Shown: one piece after another, positions 1-9,422 of the stretch | Numbering within the stretch: the stretch's first letter is position 1 | Layout of the letters: every line of letters starts with the position of its first letter | Assembly: GCF_000238055.2 (NCBI RefSeq) | Contig: NZ_KE148312.1 | Location: forward strand, 1,422,501 to 1,486,500 | DNA length: 64,000 bases | DNA from: Oribacterium parvum ACB1 | GTDB taxonomy: Bacteria > Bacillota > Clostridia > Lachnospirales > Lachnospiraceae | Direction: 5' to 3' | The notes under the pieces: generated by a model | Told to the model about the DNA's origin: nothing | The model's input: only the letters and a program-made list of their open reading frames with translations | Database searches by the model: none | Made by a program: the position numbers and the translations under genes

Positions 1-1698
<1,698 letters not shown>

Positions 1699-1761
1699 AT
1701 GCGTCTGATTGATTTGTTTTACTGCTAGAGTTTATTTCGATATGTAGTTTAGATAAGGTAT

Positions 1762-1834
1762 GCCGATATAGCTCAGTTGGTAGAGCAACTGATTTGTAAT
1801 CAGTAGGTCTTCGGTTCGAGTCCGAATATCGGCT
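1762..1834 (+). tRNA. tRNA-Thr (anticodon TGT)
   Basis: Folds as a standard cloverleaf: acceptor GCCGATA/TATCGGC, D arm GCTC...GAGC, anticodon stem ACTGA/TCAGT around loop TTTGTAA (anticodon TGT), and T arm with TTCGAGT. CCA is not encoded. It lies only about 65 bases after the 23S rRNA, so it is probably transcribed with the rRNA operon. U34 of this tRNA reads a four-codon box, the class modified by the TrmR/U32 pair encoded at 12.2-14.3 kb. Confidence 0.97.
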
Positions 1835-1835
1835 T

Positions 1836-1861
1836 AAGCCTAAGCATAGCTTAGGCTTTTT
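1836..1861 (+). terminator. Rho-independent terminator after tRNA-Thr
   Basis: A 10-bp hairpin AAGCCTAAGC / GCTTAGGCTT with a 3-base loop is followed directly by T residues. It separates tRNA-Thr from tRNA-Met, so the Met gene may depend on read-through or on its own promoter. Confidence 0.85.
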
Positions 1862-1932
1862 GTATGTAAAAAAGCTTTTGCTTTTGCTATAGTACTTGCT
1901 AAAGCATGGCATTTTCATTTATAATATTTTGC

Positions 1933-2006
1933 GGAACCGTAGCTCAGTTGGTTAGAGCACTCGGCTCATAACCGATCGGTCCAGGGTTCGAGTCCCTGCG
2001 GTTCCA
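1933..2006 (+). tRNA. tRNA-Met (anticodon CAT)
   Basis: Cloverleaf with acceptor GGAACCG/CGGTTCC, discriminator A, anticodon loop CTCATAA and T arm CAGGG-TTCGAGT-CCCTG. CCA is not encoded. The first acceptor pair G-C and the loop fit an elongator tRNA-Met; a CAT anticodon could also be the lysidine-modified tRNA-Ile2, which sequence reading alone does not exclude completely. Confidence 0.92.
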
Positions 2007-2010
2007 TCTA

Positions 2011-2037
2011 AGACAGTGCGTTGCATTGTCTTTTTTT
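2011..2037 (+). terminator. Rho-independent terminator after tRNA-Met
   Basis: Hairpin AGACAGTGC / GCATTGTCT with loop GTT, followed by a run of seven T. It closes the rRNA-tRNA transcription unit. Confidence 0.85.
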
Positions 2038-2207
2038 ATTTTTAGTTAACCTTCCTGGCTAAGTTGGCGGTAATTTCCTTTGAACCTTTCTCTTTTGTGA
2101 GGCATGAAAGTGGTAAACATAATAGATATCTTTTATGTTAAAATAAATAATGTTGCAGACGGATTTTCGGACAATCTGACGCTTTTTTAGTAACTTTCTT
2201 AAGTGCT

Positions 2208-2438
2208 ATGGCTCCTGCTGCAGCGAATGTTTCTCGGTTTGCCATTCTTTTTGAAAAAGAAGAGATAGAGAAGAATGACTATAATCTTTCCGTGTCAACT
2301 TATGTAGAGAAAGAAGATACCGGAGAAGTTATTGATATAAAGGTATTAAATCAAGAAATAGCAGAGACGGTGAGAAAAATCGATGTTTTGAGAGCTTCCA
2401 TAAATGAAATCGTAAAGGAGATGGATGATGGGGAATGA
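2208..2438 (+). pseudogene. hsdM remnant (type I restriction methylase, C-terminal tail only)
   Basis: The 76 codons match only the extreme C-terminus of type I N6-adenine methylases (HsdM): the stretch NDYNLSVSTYVEKEDT and the following coiled-coil tail, about residues 15-76, are typical. All catalytic parts (SAM-binding domain, NPPY motif) are missing, and the apparent ATG start lies in sequence with no Shine-Dalgarno site. The first dozen codons (MAPAAAN...) are unrelated to the family and mark the deletion joint. The stop overlaps the rhuM start by 14 bases, the usual hsdM-rhuM-hsdS arrangement, so this is the scar of a formerly complete locus. It is not expected to make an active protein. 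Confidence 0.8.
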
Positions 2439-3441
2439 TATCATCATTTACAATACAGAAGATGGTAAGGCTAAGATAAATTTACAGTATGAAGATGGTA
2501 CGGTATGGCTTAGTCAATTGGAGATTGCAGAGTTATTCCAGACTACAAAGCAGAATGTCAGTAAGCATGTTAAAGCTATTTTTTTAGAAGGAGAATTAGA
2601 GGAGAAAGTGGTAGTCAACTATAAGTTGACAACCACTAAGCATGGAGCAATTGCTAATAAAACGCAGAGTAAGCAAGTTGCATATTATAACTTAGATATG
2701 ATTTTGGCTATTGGCTATAGAGTCCGTTCTATTCGCGGCATACAATTTCGAAACTATGCCAGTAGCATATTGAAGGAATACCTAATTAAAGGCTTTGCCA
2801 TGGATGACGAAAGACTGAAGAATCTTGGAGGAGGAAATTACTTTAAAGAGCTGTTAGAACGGATTAGAGACATTCGTTCCAGTGAGAAGGTGTTCTATCG
2901 TCAAGTACTGGATCTGTTTGCTACCAGCATTGATTATGATGCAAAAAATGAAGAAGCCAAGAAGTTTTTTGCTACCGTGCAAAATAAGATGCATTTTGCC
3001 ATTCATCACCATACTGCCAGTGAGCTTATCTACAGCCGAGTAGATGGTGATAAGGATTTTATGGGACTTAGCACATTTAAGGGGGAATTACCCACTTTAG
3101 AGGAAGCGAAGGTTGCGAAGAACTATCTTAGTGCAGAAGAACTGAAGAGTCTCAATGCCTTAGTTTCCGGCTATCTGGATTTTGCGGAAAGACAGGCGCA
3201 AAGAGAAGTAAAGATGACCATGAAAGATTGGCGAGAACATGTAGATCGAATTCTTAGTGCCACGGGAGAGGACTTGCTCATAGGAAATGGAAGAGTGTCC
3301 AGGGAAATGATGGTGGATAAAGTGAATCAGGAGTATAGAAAATACAGTTCTAAAACCTTATCGCAAGTTGAAAGGGATTATCTTGCTGAGATAAAAAATA
3401 TCGAAAGTATTGCGGGAAAAGGTGGAAAAAAAGATGAGTAA
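2425..3441 (+). CDS. rhuM: RhuM family protein (orphaned from a type I R-M locus)
   Basis: A complete 338-residue member of the RhuM family (virulence RhuM, first noted in a Salmonella pathogenicity island). Residues about 5-115 hold a helix-turn-helix-like segment (QLEIAELFQTTKQNVSKHVK) and the family hallmark YYNLDMILAIGYRVRS; the C-terminal half has a conserved helical region. The biochemical function is not established. The family often sits between hsdM and hsdS. Here both neighbours are remnants, so the gene survives alone; intact reading frame and normal codon use suggest it is either recently orphaned or still useful. The start overlaps the hsdM tail, preserving translational coupling. 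The tandem ATGATG leaves either methionine possible. Confidence 0.85.
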   Translation: MMGNDIIIYNTEDGKAKINLQYEDGTVWLSQLEIAELFQTTKQNVSKHVKAIFLEGELEEKVVVNYKLTTTKHGAIANKTQSKQVAYYNLDMILAIGYRVRSIRGIQFRNYASSILKEYLIKGFAMDDERLKNLGGGNYFKELLERIRDIRSSEKVFYRQVLDLFATSIDYDAKNEEAKKFFATVQNKMHFAIHHHTASELIYSRVDGDKDFMGLSTFKGELPTLEEAKVAKNYLSAEELKSLNALVSGYLDFAERQAQREVKMTMKDWREHVDRILSATGEDLLIGNGRVSREMMVDKVNQEYRKYSSKTLSQVERDYLAEIKNIESIAGKGGKKDE

Positions 3442-3522
3442 GATATCAGCTCAATAAGAAAGCCGATGATTGAGAATTTCAAAATTCCCATACCATCCCC
3501 AGAAACTCAGAAAAAATTGTAG
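3434..3522 (+). pseudogene. hsdS remnant (specificity subunit, internally deleted)
   Basis: An ATG overlapping the rhuM stop (ATGAGTAA) opens a seven-codon frame MSKISAQ that stops at once, as a truncated hsdS start. Just downstream, in another frame, 3466-3522 reads MIENFKIPIPSPETQKKL then stop; NFKIPIPSPE.Q is the signature found at the end of HsdS target-recognition domains. Everything between has been lost. Together with the hsdM tail this shows deletion of nearly the whole R-M system. hsdR is not present in the window. Confidence 0.65.
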
Positions 3523-3537
3523 AATGATACAGAAAAA

Positions 3538-3564
3538 TTAGCACTCTATATTGATGAGTGCTAA
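3538..3564. promoter_or_regulatory. CIRCE operator (HrcA binding site)
   Basis: A perfect CIRCE inverted repeat, TTAGCACTC-N9-GAGTGCTAA. This is the binding site of the heat-shock repressor HrcA. It overlaps the -35 element of the htpG promoter, so HrcA should block RNA polymerase directly. Confidence 0.95.
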
Positions 3565-3579
3565 TTTTTGTGTTATACT
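3551..3579 (+). promoter_or_regulatory. sigma-A type promoter of htpG
   Basis: TTGATG (3551-3556), a 17-base spacer, then TATACT (3574-3579). It lies about 70 bases before the htpG start codon, and its -35 box is embedded in the CIRCE element. Confidence 0.8.
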
Positions 3580-3647
3580 TCTTTCTTGTTAGTGTTCAGG
3601 TCTTTCCTATAAAGCCTGCAAAAATTAGTGGAAAAGAGGTAGTGTTT

Positions 3648-5831
3648 ATGCAAAAAAACGGTTCTTTATCTATTCATAGTGAAAATATTTTCCCCATCAT
3701 CAAGAAGTGGATGTACAGTGACCAGGACATCTTCGTTCGTGAGCAGATTTCCAATGCTACGGATGCGGTGACAAAGCTGGAGAAGCTTTCTCTTATCGGT
3801 GAGTGGACGAAGCCCTCCGACTTTAAGGGGAGAGTAACGGTTACGGTTGAGCCGGACAAGAAGACAATTCGTTTTAGCGATAATGGAATCGGGATGACTG
3901 CGGAGGAGGTAGAGAAGTATATTACGCAGATTGCTTTTTCGGGTGCGACCGAGTTTATTGAGAAGTATAAGGACAAGGCAAACAGCGACCAGATTATCGG
4001 TCATTTCGGTTTGGGCTTCTACTCTGCATTCATGGTGGCTGATAAAGTAGAGATTGAGACCTTATCCTATAAAGAAGGGTCTACACCGGTGCATTGGGTC
4101 TGTGACGGCGGTACCGAGTACAGTATGACGGACGGTGAGAAGAAAGAGCACGGTACGGATATTACGCTTCATTTAAATGAAGACTGTGTGAAGTATGCCA
4201 ATGAATGGGAACTTCGCTCCGTGATTGAGAAGTACTGTTCCTTTATGCCGGTAGAGATTTATCTCGATAAATATCCGCGAGACAGTGAAATCATTTCCAA
4301 GGATGAAAAACGGGATTCCGACATCGTACTCGAGGAAATTCCCGAGAAGGTGGAAAAGGATGAAAAGGGCGAAGAAAGAAAGACGGAAGCAAAGCTGAAG
4401 ATTGAGAAGCGCCCCATTCTTTTAAATGATACGCATCCGCTCTGGGGAGAGTCTCCCTCTTCGGTGAAAAAAGAGCAGTATCTCGACTTTTACAGAAAGA
4501 CCTTCCATGACTATAAGGAGCCGCTTTTCTGGATTCATTTGAATATGGATTATCCGTATCACCTGAAAGGAATTCTTTATTTCCCGAAGATTAATTCGGA
4601 GTATGAGTCGATTGAGGGAACAATTAAGCTCTATAATAACCAGGTTTTTATTGCGGACAATATCAAGGAAGTCATTCCGGAATACTTGCTTCTTTTAAAG
4701 GGTGTGATTGACTGCCCGGACCTTCCTCTGAACGTTTCCCGTTCTCAGCTCCAAAATGACGGGTTTGTAAAGAAGATTTCCGACTATATCACGAAGAAGG
4801 TGGCGGAGAAGCTATCCGGTATGTGCAAGACCGAAAGAGAGTCCTATGAAAAGTACTGGGATGACATTTCTCCCTTCATTAAGTACGGTGTGTTGCGTGA
4901 CAGTAAGTTTGCGGAGAAGATGACGGACTACATTCTCTTTAAGGATTTGGAGGAAAAATACTGTACTCTTCCGGAATTAAAGGAGAAGGGTAAGGCTGTG
5001 AATGGAGCCGAAGCAGATATGGATTCCGATGCCGTTAATGCTGTTGCCAAGGAAGAAAAGTCTGTTGAAGAAAATGAAGCTAAAGAGAAGAATACTTCGG
5101 AAACGGAAAACTCTGCTGCATCCGATAAAAATAACGAGGCGGATGAAAAAGAGTCTGCGGGAGCTGACGATGCGGCACAGTCTGATAATAAGGAAGAAGA
5201 GAAGATCCAAAAGGTCTACTATGTTTCCGACAGCGTAGCGCAGAGCCAGTACATTTCCCTCTTTAAGGAGCATAAGAAAGAGGCGGTTTACCTTACGGAG
5301 CGAATCGACCAGCCCTTTATCACGGAGCTTGAGGCAAAGAACAGCGGACTTCGTTTCCAAAGAATCGATGCCGATGTGCAGGATGCCATGAAGGACGAGC
5401 TTTCTTCCGAAGAACAGGATAAGTTGAAAGAAGCGGGAGAAAAGTTGGAGAAGGCTTTTCAAACTGTTCTTTCCAAAGATAAACTTCATGTGAAGGTGGA
5501 CAGACTTCTTTCCGAAACGCCGGCAAGTCTCCTCTCTATTTCCGAGGAATCCCGCAGAATGCAGGACATGATGAAGATGTACGCGGTGTCCGGTATGCCG
5601 ATGGGAGAGCTTCCACTCGAGGAAACCCTTGTTTTAAATGAAAGACACCCGCTTGTGCAGTATCTTCTTCAGCATGGGGAAAGCCTTGAAAAAGAGGAGG
5701 GAAAGCTTATTGAAGAGCAGCTCTATGACTTGGCGCGCATCCAGAATGCACCGCTTAATGGAGAAGCAATGAAGAACTTTATTGCCCGCTCGGAGAAGAT
5801 TCTCTTATCGCTTACTAAAGTAGAAAAGTAA
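3648..5831 (+). CDS. htpG: Molecular chaperone HtpG (Hsp90)
   Basis: Cytosolic ATP-dependent Hsp90 chaperone. GHKL ATPase motifs are present: REQISNATDAV (about residues 32-42), DNGIGM (about 79-84) and GHFGLGFYS (about 118-126); the middle-domain SRSQLQ catalytic arginine segment follows near 365. The start chosen (MQKNGSLSIH) has the Shine-Dalgarno GAGGT and aligns with the family; an upstream ATG at 3558 would lie in the promoter. At 727 residues it is about 100 longer than E. coli HtpG. The extra length is mainly an acidic, low-complexity Asp/Glu/Lys/Ser/Ala insertion at about residues 448-520, between the first part of the protein and the motif KVYYVSD. Expression is expected to be repressed by HrcA through the CIRCE element. 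Confidence 0.97.
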   Translation: MQKNGSLSIHSENIFPIIKKWMYSDQDIFVREQISNATDAVTKLEKLSLIGEWTKPSDFKGRVTVTVEPDKKTIRFSDNGIGMTAEEVEKYITQIAFSGATEFIEKYKDKANSDQIIGHFGLGFYSAFMVADKVEIETLSYKEGSTPVHWVCDGGTEYSMTDGEKKEHGTDITLHLNEDCVKYANEWELRSVIEKYCSFMPVEIYLDKYPRDSEIISKDEKRDSDIVLEEIPEKVEKDEKGEERKTEAKLKIEKRPILLNDTHPLWGESPSSVKKEQYLDFYRKTFHDYKEPLFWIHLNMDYPYHLKGILYFPKINSEYESIEGTIKLYNNQVFIADNIKEVIPEYLLLLKGVIDCPDLPLNVSRSQLQNDGFVKKISDYITKKVAEKLSGMCKTERESYEKYWDDISPFIKYGVLRDSKFAEKMTDYILFKDLEEKYCTLPELKEKGKAVNGAEADMDSDAVNAVAKEEKSVEENEAKEKNTSETENSAASDKNNEADEKESAGADDAAQSDNKEEEKIQKVYYVSDSVAQSQYISLFKEHKKEAVYLTERIDQPFITELEAKNSGLRFQRIDADVQDAMKDELSSEEQDKLKEAGEKLEKAFQTVLSKDKLHVKVDRLLSETPASLLSISEESRRMQDMMKMYAVSGMPMGELPLEETLVLNERHPLVQYLLQHGESLEKEEGKLIEEQLYDLARIQNAPLNGEAMKNFIARSEKILLSLTKVEK

Positions 5832-5859
5832 GTTAGTGAATATTTTGTCAAAATTGCCA

Positions 5860-5896
5860 AAAACCGGTGGAAGAATTGGATTATTCCGCCGGTTTT
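5860..5896 (+). terminator. Terminator of htpG
   Basis: Hairpin AAAACCGGTGG / CCGCCGGTTTT with a 15-base loop; the T run is the end of the stem itself. The 230 bases from here to the next gene show no further clear signal. Confidence 0.65.
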
Positions 5897-6127
5897 GTCA
5901 ATGGTAGAATATTTTCATCTATGGTATAAATATTAAGGTACTTTTAGTAGCTCGGTGAGAAAAAGTTTTTTCTTGCCATGAAGAGCGCCAAGACTATAGG
6001 AGTTGTCTGCATACCGGATTTAGGCAAATCTTAAGCGGGAAGACTTAAGACGGAAGAGAAAAATACATAAAAGAGCATTGCGAAGACAATGACATAGACT
6101 TGGCAAAATCAGAATGTAGGGGAGTTT

Positions 6128-8053
6128 ATGAAGAAGGAGAAATTTTTATCGTACTTAGTCATCCTTGCCGGAATTTTGGTTGCCGTGATTTTGGGAATCC
6201 GTTCCTGGAGCGGTCCTTCTGTAAAAAAGACGGACGCACCCGCTTCAGCAAAGAAAACGACCGTTACCGTTCCGGGCTTTGGCGGAGATATGCAGATTGA
6301 AGTCAGTGCGGATGAGAACAAGATTTATGCGGTAAATGTGCTGAGTAATCAGGAAACCGAGGGAATCGGAAGCAAGGCTGTAGCGGCTTTACCGGAGAAA
6401 ATGGTGGAGGAGCAGACTTTTAACGTAGACGGAATCAGCGGTGCTACGATTTCTTCCACGGCACTTCGTACCGGTGTGGAGCAGGCCTTAAAGGAGATGG
6501 GACTGGACAGCGAAAAGTTTGCCAAGGCGCAGGTTACTGCCGATTCTGTAAAGAAAGAAGATCAGAATCTGGAAGCCGATGTTTGCGTAATCGGTGCAGG
6601 CGGTGCGGGTATGATTTCCGCTATCACCGCAGCAGACAGCGGAAAGAAGGTTGTACTTCTGGAGAGTCAGGGTATTGTGGGAGGAAATTCCGTTCGAGCA
6701 ACCGGCGGTATGAATGCGGCTGCGACCAAGTGGCAGGCGGAGAATCCCTTTGAAGAAGGATCCGGTGTGGAGAAGACCTTGGCTACTGCGGCGGAAAAAT
6801 ATGCGGACAATGCAGCGATTACCGCTTTGGCGGAAAAGGTGAAAGAGCAGTATGCAGCCTATCAGGCGAATCCGGAAGGATATTTTGATTCTGTGGAACT
6901 CATGGAGCTGGATACCATGATTGGCGGTAAGGGAAAGAATAATCCCGAACTCGTAAAGGTTCTTGCGGAGAATTCGGGTCCGGCTATCGATTATTTGGAA
7001 ACTCTCGGTATGACAATCCATAATGTCGGTGCTTTCGGCGGTGCTTCCGTAAAGAGAATCCACCGTCCGGTTGACGAGAACAACAAGGTTATTGCCGTAG
7101 GATCCTATATGATTCCGATTTTAGAGAAGAATGTAAATGACAGAAAGAACATTACTCTTCTTACTTCCGTAACGGCGGATAAGATCGAGCAGGATGATGC
7201 CGGAAATGTGACCGCTGTGCATGCTCTTTCTGCAGATGGCAGTCAGGTCAATGTAAAGGCCAAGGCAGTCATCATTGCAACGGGCGGCTTTGCGGCAAAT
7301 AAGGAAATGGTGGAGAAGTATCAGCCTTCCTTAAAGGGCTATATGTCCACCAATGCCTCCGGTGCACTTGGACAAGGTATTACCATGGCGGAAGCCATCG
7401 GCGCGGACACCGTGGATATGGACCAGATTCAGATTCACCCGACAGTGACGACTACGGATGCACACCTTATTACAGAGGGCTTACGTGGAGACGGAGCCAT
7501 TCTTGTGAATATGGAAGGCAATCGTTTCACCGATGAGGTAGGAACCAGAGATGCGGTTTCCAAGGCGGAGATTGCGCAGACCGGCTCTCAGGTTTATCTC
7601 GTAATTGATAATAAGATGGTGGAGAAATCCGCTGTTATTCAGGGCTATATCAAGTCCGGCTACACTGTGACGGGAAATGATGCGAAGAGCCTTGCCGAGG
7701 CTATGGGCGTCCCGGCAGAGGCCTTTGAAAATACTTTAAAGAACTGGAATGAGGCGGTAGAGAAGAAGGAAGATGCGGAGTTTGGAAGAACAAGCTTTGC
7801 GGCCGCTTTAGATACCGCACCTTTCTATGCCATCAAGGTTACTCCCGGTGTACATCACACCATGGGAGGCTTGAAGATCAATACCGTCACAGAGGTGCTG
7901 AACAAGGAAGGCAAGGCCATTCCCGGACTCTTCGCAGCAGGAGAAGTTACCGGCGGAGTGCACGGAGCAAACCGCCTCGGCGGAAATGCCGTTTGTGATT
8001 TCACTGTATTCGGTAAAATTGCAGGAGAATCCGCAGCAAGTTATGCAAAATAA
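6128..8053 (+). CDS. Membrane-anchored FMN/FAD fumarate-reductase-like flavoprotein
   Basis: A 641-residue flavoprotein of the fumarate/urocanate reductase type. It has an N-terminal hydrophobic anchor (about residues 6-22), a periplasm-type FMN-binding domain (about 40-125) with the covalent flavinylation motif DGISGATISS near 101-110, and a FAD-binding reductase domain from residue 150 (GAGGAGM dinucleotide fold). Active-site-like features are LRGDGAILVN...NRFTDE and the C-terminal HHTMGGL and GANRLGGNA blocks. There is no haem motif, so electrons would come from a membrane flavin or quinone route through the covalent FMN rather than a cytochrome. It likely acts on the outer face of the membrane as a terminal reductase for an organic acceptor; the substrate cannot be read from sequence. 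Flavinylation needs ApbE, not in this window. Shine-Dalgarno: AGGGGAG. Confidence 0.88.
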   Translation: MKKEKFLSYLVILAGILVAVILGIRSWSGPSVKKTDAPASAKKTTVTVPGFGGDMQIEVSADENKIYAVNVLSNQETEGIGSKAVAALPEKMVEEQTFNVDGISGATISSTALRTGVEQALKEMGLDSEKFAKAQVTADSVKKEDQNLEADVCVIGAGGAGMISAITAADSGKKVVLLESQGIVGGNSVRATGGMNAAATKWQAENPFEEGSGVEKTLATAAEKYADNAAITALAEKVKEQYAAYQANPEGYFDSVELMELDTMIGGKGKNNPELVKVLAENSGPAIDYLETLGMTIHNVGAFGGASVKRIHRPVDENNKVIAVGSYMIPILEKNVNDRKNITLLTSVTADKIEQDDAGNVTAVHALSADGSQVNVKAKAVIIATGGFAANKEMVEKYQPSLKGYMSTNASGALGQGITMAEAIGADTVDMDQIQIHPTVTTTDAHLITEGLRGDGAILVNMEGNRFTDEVGTRDAVSKAEIAQTGSQVYLVIDNKMVEKSAVIQGYIKSGYTVTGNDAKSLAEAMGVPAEAFENTLKNWNEAVEKKEDAEFGRTSFAAALDTAPFYAIKVTPGVHHTMGGLKINTVTEVLNKEGKAIPGLFAAGEVTGGVHGANRLGGNAVCDFTVFGKIAGESAASYAK

Positions 8054-8340
8054 TAAGATGCGGTAAACAGAATGATAGCATTCAGTGTTTTTGCTGAAAG
8101 AGCGAAATACATTTTCGCAGAAATTGCTTACATAGAAATTGCTCACGAAAGATAGAAAATTATCATTAGACCGTTTAAGGGATTTTATAATTGAACATCT
8201 TATAAAGGAAAGACTTTCGGGCGATATACAAATTACTTGAGGAACACAGAGAATTGTATAGAAGCATCCGGAAGTCTTTTTTTGATGTAAGAATATTTTA
8301 GGAATCTTAATACAAAATATGAAAATATTTTCGACTATAC
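8054..8340. other. Non-coding spacer with terminator
   Basis: This is a 345-base spacer before ireB. It holds a small hairpin GCGAA/TTCGC (8102-8118), the long terminator described separately, and an AT-rich stretch leading to the ireB promoter. No reading frame or RNA family is recognised. Confidence 0.5.
8209..8284 (+). terminator. Long branched terminator hairpin
   Basis: Outer stem AAGACTTTCGG (8210-8220) pairs with CCGGAAGTCTT (8268-8278) and is followed by seven or more T. Inside the loop, ATACAAATT and AATTGTAT can form a second stem. The terminator ends the flavoprotein transcript; its unusually long arm could also be the 3' end of a small RNA. Confidence 0.7.
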
Positions 8341-8369
8341 TTGCAGTATGCTTGAAAATGCGATAATAT
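8341..8369 (+). promoter_or_regulatory. sigma-A type promoter of the ireB cluster
   Basis: TTGCAG, a 17-base spacer, then TAATAT, about 30 bases before the ireB start codon. It probably drives ireB-ruvX-DUF1292-rnj. Confidence 0.6.
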
Positions 8370-8398
8370 ACTATAAGTTTTGAGAAGGACGTGGCATT

Positions 8399-8668
8399 AT
8401 GAATAACGATTTGAGTCATACGCAGATTATCAGACCATTACAAGACAGCAGTTTGGCAGTCACAGAAGTGTTAGAGCGAGTTTATGAAGCTTTGAACGAA
8501 AAAGGGTACAATCCGATCAGTCAGATTGTGGGATATGTTATGTCCGGAGATCCTACTTACATTACGAGCTATAAGGGGGCAAGAAGCTTGGTTATGAAGG
8601 TAGAGCGAGACGAAATACTGGAAGAACTTATGCGGAATTATGTGGAAAGCAAGTTAAAGAAAGCGTAA
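8399..8668 (+). CDS. ireB: IreB family regulatory phosphoprotein (UPF0297)
   Basis: An 89-residue cytosolic protein of the IreB/UPF0297 family, the full family length. In Enterococcus IreB is phosphorylated by the PASTA Ser/Thr kinase IreK and counteracts cephalosporin resistance. The hallmark segments [20 protein letters not shown] and [12 protein letters not shown] are present, the latter carrying the conserved threonines. The Shine-Dalgarno AGAAGGA lies 8 bases upstream. It heads the widely conserved ireB-ruvX-DUF1292 cluster of Firmicutes. The cognate kinase is not in the window. Confidence 0.95.
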   Translation: MNNDLSHTQIIRPLQDSSLAVTEVLERVYEALNEKGYNPISQIVGYVMSGDPTYITSYKGARSLVMKVERDEILEELMRNYVESKLKKA

Positions 8669-8717
8669 GGTCTGTCCGGGAGAACCGGAAAGGCCTTTTC
8701 TTCTTTACGGGAGTAGT

Positions 8718-9197
8718 ATGCGCATTTTAGCACTTGATTACGGTTCCAAGACAGTGGGACTGGCGATTACCGATGCTTTAGGCTATACTGTGCTACCTTA
8801 TTCCACTCTTTGGAGGGAGCGGGAAGGAAAACTCAGGAAAACAGTGCAGGAGATTTGTGATATTGTTTTACGGGAAGATGTAGAAGAGGTGGTTTTAGGG
8901 CTACCCTTAAACATGGATGGCAGCCGTGGAGAACGGGCGGAAAAGGCTGCTGTTTTTTATGATTTATTAAAAAAGAAGCTGACTTGTCCTGTTGTGTTTT
9001 TTGATGAGAGGCTCAGTACGATAGAGGCCCGGGAAATTCTGGATGAAAATGGAGTCCCGAGAGCAAAACAAAAGGAAGTCCTGGACCAGGTGGCGGCCCA
9101 GGTTATTTTGGAGGACTATCTTAGGACGAAGAAAGGCGGTATAGATGGAAGGCGGAAGAATACGTTTGCAGTCAGAGGACGGCAGTTTAGAACTTGA
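8718..9197 (+). CDS. ruvX: RuvX/YqgF pre-16S rRNA nuclease (RNase H fold)
   Basis: A member of the RuvX/YqgF family of RNase-H-like nucleases, which mature the 16S rRNA 5' end and were also proposed as Holliday junction resolvases. Catalytic acidic positions are visible in LDYGSKTVGLAI (D6), the middle LGLPLN block and DERLSTIEA, with a C-terminal DQVAAQVILEDYL. The family usually ends around residue 140; here an extra tail of about 20 residues overlaps the next gene by 53 bases, suggesting tight translational coupling. Shine-Dalgarno: GGGAG. Confidence 0.94.
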   Translation: MRILALDYGSKTVGLAITDALGYTVLPYSTLWREREGKLRKTVQEICDIVLREDVEEVVLGLPLNMDGSRGERAEKAAVFYDLLKKKLTCPVVFFDERLSTIEAREILDENGVPRAKQKEVLDQVAAQVILEDYLRTKKGGIDGRRKNTFAVRGRQFRT

Positions 9198-9411
9198 GAT
9201 TTTGGAAGAGACAGTGGTACAGGGAGTGAGTTATATTCTCGTAACGGATGCTCCGGAGGGAGAGGACGGAACCTGTTATGTGATGAAAGATGTTTCTGCA
9301 CCGGAGGATGAAGAAGCGGACTATGTTTTTGCAGAAGGAGATGAGGCGGAGAGCGTAATGGATGTCTTTGCAAAAATGTTAGAGGGGAATGATATTACGA
9401 TAGAGAGGTAA
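9145..9411 (+). CDS. DUF1292 family protein (YrzB-like)
   Basis: An 88-residue acidic cytosolic protein of the DUF1292 family, recognised by LEILEETVVQGVSYILVTD and CYVMKDVS. Function is unknown, but it is a constant neighbour of ireB and ruvX in Firmicutes. It starts inside the end of ruvX behind an AAAGGCGG Shine-Dalgarno site, an out-of-frame overlap of 53 bases. The start fits the family alignment exactly. Confidence 0.88.
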   Translation: MEGGRIRLQSEDGSLELEILEETVVQGVSYILVTDAPEGEDGTCYVMKDVSAPEDEEADYVFAEGDEAESVMDVFAKMLEGNDITIER

Positions 9412-9422
9412 GAAAGGGTTAT

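Noticed and set aside
3558-3647. Upstream ATG extending HtpG by 30 residues
   Set aside because: It lies within the CIRCE element and promoter, has no ribosome-binding site and encodes a hydrophobic stretch foreign to HtpG.
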